The notes under the pieces: model-generated
Seen by the model: only the letters and a program-made list of their open reading frames with translations
Databases searched by the model: none
What the model was told of the DNA's origin: nothing
Part shown: piece after piece, positions 6,686 through 7,427 of the stretch
Layout of the letters: every line of letters starts with the position of its first letter
How positions within the stretch are numbered: position 1 is the first letter of the stretch
Position numbers and translations under genes: made by a program
Assembly (NCBI GenBank): GCA_030592105.1
Contig: JAUVKE010000118.1
Span: forward strand, 1 to 7,427
Direction: 5' to 3'
Source of the DNA: Desulfobacteraceae bacterium
GTDB lineage: Bacteria; Desulfobacterota; Desulfobacteria; Desulfobacterales; BuS5
DNA: 7,427 nt

Positions 6686-7427
6686 ATGAAAATATTAAAT
6701 TACACTGAGGAACATAAAGAATTTCGTGAACGTGTTCATAATTTTATGAGTACAGAAGTGATCCCAAATGTTGAACAATGGGAAAAAGAAAAAATTATGC
6801 CTAAAAGTGCCTGGAAACAAATGGGCAAAGAAGGCTTTTTGTGTACAACCATCTCTCCTGAATATGGGGGACCTGGCCATGATTTTGTTCATGCTTATAT
6901 TGTGGCTGATGAGCTTGTCAAAACTCACCATTTTGGAATGGGACCTTCCACCCACAGTGATATTGTGGTGCCATATCTTAATACATTTGCTTCTGAAAAA
7001 CTGAAAAAAAAATATTTACCAGGATGTGTTTCAGGTGATGTTATAACAGCTATTGTAATATCTGAACCAGGTGCGGGAAGTGATGTGGCCAGCATATCAG
7101 CCACTATGGAAGATGATGGAGATGAACTTGTTTTAAATGGTTCAAAAACATTTATTACCAATGGCATAAACTGTAATCTGGCAATTGTAGCTTTTAAAGA
7201 TCCTGCAGTTGATAATCCTTATAAAGGGATATCAATATGCCTTGTTGAAGATGGTACACCTGGTTTTGAAAAGGGTAAAAAGCTTGACAAGATGGGGATG
7301 TACAGCCAGGATACTTCAGAGCTCTTTTTTTCTAATTGCCGTATCCCAAAAGAAAATCTGATAGGCACAAGAGGAATGGGTTTCAACATGCTTATGCAAA
7401 AACTTCAGCAGGAACGATTGATGGTTA
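6686..7427 (+). CDS. Acyl-CoA dehydrogenase (partial, C-terminus off the right edge)
   Basis: FAD-dependent alpha,beta-dehydrogenation of an acyl-CoA thioester, passing electrons to electron-transfer flavoprotein. 247 residues are present out of a usual 380 or so. The N-terminal helical domain (about 5-115) and most of the middle beta domain are seen, including EYGGPG (59-64), the family signature ISEPGAGSDVAS (125-136), NGSKTFITNG (151-160) and KMGMYSQDTSELFF (202-215), then QERLMV (242-247). The C-terminal domain with the catalytic Glu lies beyond the window, so chain-length or branched-chain specificity cannot be set. The KKLDKMGM...QDTSELFF wording recalls long-chain or citronellyl-type members. 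The ATG at 6686 has only a weak purine-rich leader (GAGACAGAG, 6671-6679). It is divergent from the methylmalonyl-CoA operon and may supply acyl-CoAs whose oxidation ends in propionyl-CoA. Confidence 0.92.
   Translation, partial: MKILNYTEEHKEFRERVHNFMSTEVIPNVEQWEKEKIMPKSAWKQMGKEGFLCTTISPEYGGPGHDFVHAYIVADELVKTHHFGMGPSTHSDIVVPYLNTFASEKLKKKYLPGCVSGDVITAIVISEPGAGSDVASISATMEDDGDELVLNGSKTFITNGINCNLAIVAFKDPAVDNPYKGISICLVEDGTPGFEKGKKLDKMGMYSQDTSELFFSNCRIPKENLIGTRGMGFNMLMQKLQQERLMV

Noticed and set aside
6695..7167. Minus-strand frames opposite the acyl-CoA dehydrogenase
   Set aside because: Antisense to clear dehydrogenase motifs; no family resemblance of their own.

Overview
The window is ordinary chromosomal metabolic DNA. 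It is AT-rich (roughly 40 % G+C by eye, lower in the large intergenic gap), tightly packed, and free of tRNA, rRNA, CRISPR or mobile-element signs. The gene set is the core of the methylmalonyl-CoA pathway that interconverts propionyl-CoA and succinyl-CoA. Together with the AT-rich composition and a PLP aminotransferase and acyl-CoA dehydrogenase alongside, it fits a propionate- or fatty-acid-oxidising anaerobe such as a sulfate reducer of the Desulfobacterales. That placement is an inference, not a proof.

Five genes run right to left on the minus strand and look like one operon: a class I/II aminotransferase (6210-5026), methylmalonyl-CoA epimerase (4993-4589), B12-dependent methylmalonyl-CoA mutase (4500-2371), its G-protein chaperone MeaB (2371-1397), and a biotin-dependent carboxyltransferase subunit (from 1358, running off the left edge). 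Gaps are 32, 88, -1 and 38 bases. The mutase stop and the MeaB start share a base (TAATG). In the pathway the carboxyltransferase makes or consumes (S)-methylmalonyl-CoA, the epimerase converts it to the (R) form, the mutase rearranges that to succinyl-CoA, and MeaB protects and reloads the mutase cofactor. The carboxyltransferase looks more like transcarboxylase 12S/MmdA than propionyl-CoA carboxylase. This suggests carboxyl transfer or decarboxylation instead of ATP-driven carboxylation.

On the plus strand an acyl-CoA dehydrogenase starts at 6686 and runs off the right edge. It is divergent from the operon across a 475-base, very AT-rich intergenic region. That region is the most unusual part of the window. 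It holds a cluster of AAACAG(T) motifs on both strands, a 48-base nested inverted repeat, and A-tract palindromes. The same TAACTGTTTA 10-mer recurs in the 88-base epimerase-mutase spacer, which also has two mutually exclusive small hairpins and a 12-base tandem repeat. These look like binding sites for an unidentified regulator shared by the divergent units.

No new protein system was found. The novelty, if any, is regulatory, plus the presence of an aminotransferase as first gene of the operon.
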